Shown here: positions 7,694-10,629 of the stretch, piece after piece | Layout of the letters: every line of letters starts with the position of its first letter | Position numbering within the stretch: the stretch's first letter is position 1 | Source of the DNA: Terana coerulea | Taxonomy: Eukaryota > Basidiomycota > Agaricomycetes > Polyporales > Phanerochaetaceae | Assembly (NCBI GenBank): GCA_024811115.1 | Contig: JAKOGH010000832.1 | Location: forward strand, 1-10,629 | DNA: 10,629 nt | Reading direction: 5' to 3' | Translations under genes and position numbers: made by a program | Notes under the pieces: model-generated | What the model was told of the DNA's origin: nothing | What the model saw: the letters and a program-made list of their open reading frames with translations, nothing else | The model's database searches: none

Positions 7694-9374
7694 ATGTCGC
7701 AAGAGAACACCGAGGGACCTCGGGTTGGACGCCTTGCTCGTCGTATCCATGGATGGTCATGGCAAGCTGTGAGTCCTCTTGAGCAATGCTGCGTCCTCTG
7801 CTAACTGCTTGCAGTTTCCTATTGGAATGGGGACTGGCGCGGTTTACGTGACCATGTCTGGCATAAAGTACCACTCGACGGCGCTGACTACCGTGGAAAT
7901 CATATTCTACTTCATCAACATGGCGCTTTTCCTCCTCAACGTCACGACGTTGGCTCTGCAGGCGATCTGTGCGTATCCGTCTCGCTATCAAGTAATCCTG
8001 AACGACTGTAACTAATTTCGTGCAGTGTATCCAAGACAAGCTTGGCGTCTCCTCCAAGATCCCGTCAAGGGCATCTTTGTTCCTCTCGTGGTGCGTGCGA
8101 TTGGTTTAGTTCAAGGATTCTTCAGCTCACAGTACGCAGGTTCTGTCGTTCGCCACCATCATCATCGGAACTATCAACTACGCGGTGCCGTCTGGACATG
8201 TCCACCCAGAATTTATTTATAGTATATTCTGGTACGACCTCAGTGCACATTTCTTGCTGTGCGACGCATTGAATAGGCATACAGGGTCTATGTTGCCTTT
8301 GCGATCATAGTCTGCTTCCCGATGTTGATGATATGGTTCAACAAGCCGCATGATCTGACGACCTTCACTCCGGCATGGGCCTTCTTGGTCTTCCCCATGG
8401 TCAGCTGTCCATTTGCTACTGTCACATCCCATTTTTCTAACGACTTTGCACTGATGGTAGATGCTTGTCGGTGTGATATCGTTCAACGTCCTCAAGGTGA
8501 TGTCTCCCGACGACCCACGGACAATCGGTGTGCTCCTCGTGGGATACGTCTTCCAAGGTACGTGTATTACTGGCAGCATGGCGAACAAGGCTGACGTAGT
8601 CGGTGTAGGACTTGGCTTCTTCATGACGTTCTTCTACATCTGCATCTACATCATCAGGATTATGATGGTCAGTCCTTCTGGTGATTTGCATCTCTGAAAG
8701 CACGCTCACCTGTAGTTTTAGACGGGTTTCCTTGACGGTCATCAAGCGAACGGTGCATTCGTGGCTTGCGGCCCACCCGGATTCACTGCCCTCGCTCTCA
8801 TCAACCTCGGAAAGAAGGCGCAGGAGATGTACGTCCGCCGAACTTTAACCTTGTATAAGCTCACTGAATAGCGTATGATAGTCTCCCCAAGCACGGCCTC
8901 GTCTCTCCCGCCGCTGGCGAAATTTGGTATGCCTCGAGCGTCGTCGCCGGGCTCATGCTGTTCGGCCTCGCGGTGTTCTTCTTCGTATTCGGCGTCCTGC
9001 CGTACTGGTTCAAGCTCCACAAGCACCTGCACGAGATTCTCGGCTGTAAGCCCCTTTGTTCGTTCGATGCTAACTGCGATTCTGACATGTCTACTATCTT
9101 AGGCTGGGCGCTGACCTTCCCTAACGTCGGGTGGATATCGACCATCCGGGTGCTCGGCGACACTTTCAACCTGCCCGGCTTCTTCCGCTGGCACCTCGCC
9201 ATGACCATCATCATGTGCATCGTCTGGGTCGTCCTCATCGCCCTCACCCTGCTCGCGTTCTGGAAGGGCAAGATCTTCATGGCCAAGGACGAGGACATCA
9301 TCAAGGACATCACCTCCGAGACCTCGACGATGTACTCCAAAGAGGAGGACCTGGAGAAAGGTGGGCATCAATAG
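7694..9374 (+). CDS. TDT/SLAC1-family transporter (C4-dicarboxylate/malate or sulfite type)
   Basis: A polytopic membrane transporter of the tellurite-resistance/dicarboxylate family, which includes yeast Ssu1 (sulfite efflux), fission yeast Mae1 (malate) and plant SLAC1 anion channels. Ten exons: 7694-7768, 7815-7968, 8026-8090, 8140-8231, 8285-8399, 8461-8557, 8609-8667, 8722-8828, 8882-9045, 9103-9374. The nine introns are 46-61 nt. All joins keep frame and give 399 residues with no break. The first membrane segment carries the family opening WSWQAFPIGMGTGAV (about 21-35). Others lie near 53-76, 93-114, 130-147, 160-180, 187-218, 230-248, 271-297 and 343-367. GPPGF at 236-240 is the family's central motif. 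The N-terminus is short and cytosolic. The C-terminal tail is charged (KDEDIIKDITSE...) and suits regulation or trafficking signals. The substrate cannot be read from the sequence; plasma-membrane location is inferred. Confidence 0.9.
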
Positions 9375-10020
9375 GTAGACCACCTGCCACGGACTTGGAC
9401 TCTTTACATTGAGCGCTGTACGCACAGCTTGGACTTCTTCACCATCATCCTGATTACATAGAGCACTGCCGAGATTTAGATTAGACTTAAGTAGGTTCGC
9501 ACTCCGTAATGCATTGGCGACCAAGCGTTGGGACCCGGACATCGCGAAGGTTTCAGTTAAGTCCTGAGTAGACTTGACACCATGGCAAGCACATTTCAGT
9601 GACGACCCGACAAGGACCCTTAAGGAAGTAGCGGCTGGTTGGTTCGTATATAGTCACCGAAGTCGTGGGACCCGAGCCCCTGGCCTCGACATCCGTCTGA
9701 ACATAGGCGCTCACTTGCCGTTTTCTTCGCCAATGGAGGCTGCCGCCGACTGTTGAGACACCCTTCAGCCTGCGCACAGTCGTCAATGAGAGTAAGCCAC
9801 GGTACTATTCCTGATACACTCAGCCTGATTGGAGAACATGGCAAAATCTCCGGAGGTCGAGCTCGCGAGGTGCCTATGCGAGTCCGACTCGAAATTGCAT
9901 CGAAATCCCTAAGTCATTGACCGATTGCACCTATACAGCAGCCATGAGCTGGTACCAGCCGGAGCTCACAAATCATAAGTTAGCTGGAAGGGTCTCTACA
10001 GCCGTAGTCTAATTGGGTCG
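9375..10020. other. Transporter 3' flank and unassigned intergenic DNA
   Basis: The first 100 nt or so should be the 3' UTR; no perfect AATAAA is seen. Short open frames occur at 9574-9756 (plus), 9553-9786 (minus) and a 24-codon one at 9838. They have no recognisable motif or neighbour support. I see no RNA gene or repeat here. Confidence 0.4.
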
Positions 10021-10230
10021 CACAGGAGTGCGCACAAACATTATCAACAACACACCCTATAAATTCAACAAAGGTTATATATCAGCTGAGGTAGTCCTTA
10101 AAATGTAAAATGATTGTTCAATCCTTCGCATTGCGCAAGCACAGGATGCTGTCCTCAATGCCAGACACCTCGCGAGCGCCTAACCTTGGCATAATTTGCG
10201 CTCTCTGCACTCTCACGAGGAGCATATTCA

Positions 10231-10258
10231 CAGCTCTAAAAATGCAGCTCTAAAAATC
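10231..10258. repeat. Tandem duplication of a 14-nt unit
   Basis: CAGCTCTAAAAATG (10231-10244) is followed directly by CAGCTCTAAAAATC (10245-10258), differing only in the last base. Two copies only, most simply a replication slip. Confidence 0.8.
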
Positions 10259-10485
10259 ATGCAAATGTTATGTATCAGATAGCAGACAATAATGCACAAC
10301 CTTTGACATGCTAGGCCCCCTTATTGAGCAGAATTTACAGCCAAAATGTGCAAAATAGGGTTAGGTGTCTGAGTTCCCAACAAAACACTGTAAGGCCAGT
10401 TGTAATAAATTCTATCGACATGAAAATGGAGAGTGTGTACTGTTTAGTTATGTAGACAAAATTCAAAGAATAGTCATAAACCACG

Positions 10486-10490
10486 AAAAA
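10486..10490 (-). terminator. Pol III terminator of tRNA-Tyr
   Basis: A run of five T on the minus strand, 20-24 nt past the tRNA 3' end. It is the first run of more than four T after the gene apart from the TTTTTC-type A run on the opposite strand, which would not terminate this transcript. Confidence 0.55.
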
Positions 10491-10509
10491 GGAAGAATTT
10501 TTCGATCTA

Positions 10510-10596
10510 TCCCTCGAGCCGGGATCGAACCAGCGACATCAAGATATGAAGTGTAACCATTACAGTCTTGCGCTCTTCCAACTGAGCTATCGAGGG
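10510..10596 (-). tRNA. tRNA-Tyr (GUA) with 14-nt intron
   Basis: Read on the minus strand from 10596, it forms a full cloverleaf. The acceptor CCCTCGA/TCGAGGG is a perfect 7 bp with discriminator A (10510). The D stem is GCTC/GAGC with loop AGTTGGAA, and the anticodon stem CAAGA/TCTTG. The T stem is GCTGG/CCGGC with loop TTCGATC. The anticodon is GTA. Between the anticodon stem strands are 21 nt, so a 14-nt intron sits one base after the anticodon, the usual eukaryotic place and usual for tRNA-Tyr. TGTAA around the anticodon is complementary to TTACA in the intron, the pairing that positions the splicing endonuclease. The A and B boxes are intact. TTTTT at 10490-10486 would terminate pol III. 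Confidence 0.95.
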
Positions 10597-10629
10597 ATGT
10601 GCATTAATCTTATGTTATAATACCTATTG

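Larger units (their letters stand above)
10021..10509. other. AT-rich gene-free segment
   Basis: Base composition shifts clearly to A+T from about 10020 to the right edge, against G+C-rich DNA elsewhere in the window. It contains a small tandem duplication (10231-10258), A-rich runs and no open frame that looks like protein. It may be old transposon-derived DNA or a normal tRNA flank; no terminal repeats were found. Confidence 0.4.

Noticed and set aside
9838..9912. Short 24-codon frame starting MAKSPEVELARCLCE
   Set aside because: It looked coding-like at first, but it ends after 24 codons, no splice donor leads to a continuation, and no family is recognised.
10365..10556. Open frame of 63 codons ending in RAGIEPATSRYEV
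   Set aside because: The C-terminal part is the tRNA-Tyr gene translated on the opposite strand, a familiar false protein ending; the remainder is AT-rich with no motif.

Overview
The window looks like nuclear DNA of a filamentous basidiomycete, most likely an Agaricomycete. The genes are densely interrupted by mostly 46-61 nt introns with fungal GTRNGT donors, CTRAC/CTNAC-like branch points and YAG acceptors. Exon joins that keep frame rebuild recognisable eukaryotic proteins, and the tRNA-Tyr gene carries a short intron. The phylum is an inference from gene structure and protein flavour, not a database match.

Layout, left to right. (1) 1-2083, minus: the 5' two thirds of a Lon-type ATP-dependent protease gene, closest to the peroxisomal (LONP2/Pln) class, running off the left edge inside its AAA+ domain. 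It has four introns in view and three single-base frame breaks. (2) 2084-3075: a divergent intergenic region of about 1 kb with a TATA box for the next gene. (3) 3076-4327, plus: an F-box protein gene with a 6-nt first coding exon, two introns and one frame break in a G run. (4) 4573-5912, plus: an intact mannose-6-phosphate isomerase gene (429 aa), the committed entry step to GDP-mannose for glycosylation and cell wall synthesis. (5) About 6102-6720: a non-autonomous DNA transposon of about 600 bp (MITE-like) with terminal inverted repeats of about 64 bp and a perfect 8-10 bp target-site duplication. It contains a tRNA-like pol III element. (6) 6721-7693: gene-poor DNA with a weak coding fragment, then the CCAAT/TATA/pyrimidine-rich promoter of the next gene. 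(7) 7694-9374, plus: an intact 10-exon TDT/SLAC1-family transporter gene (399 aa). (8) 9375-10509: no gene recognised, becoming AT-rich after about 10020, with a small tandem duplication. (9) 10510-10596, minus: tRNA-Tyr(GUA) with a 14-nt intron.

The genes are unrelated housekeeping or accessory functions with separate promoters; nothing suggests an operon or pathway cluster, and I found no convincing novel system. The most noteworthy points are the transposon with its captured tRNA-like element, the four one-base deletions in two otherwise conserved genes (probably assembly errors, possibly decay), and the non-canonical active-site residues in the isomerase.
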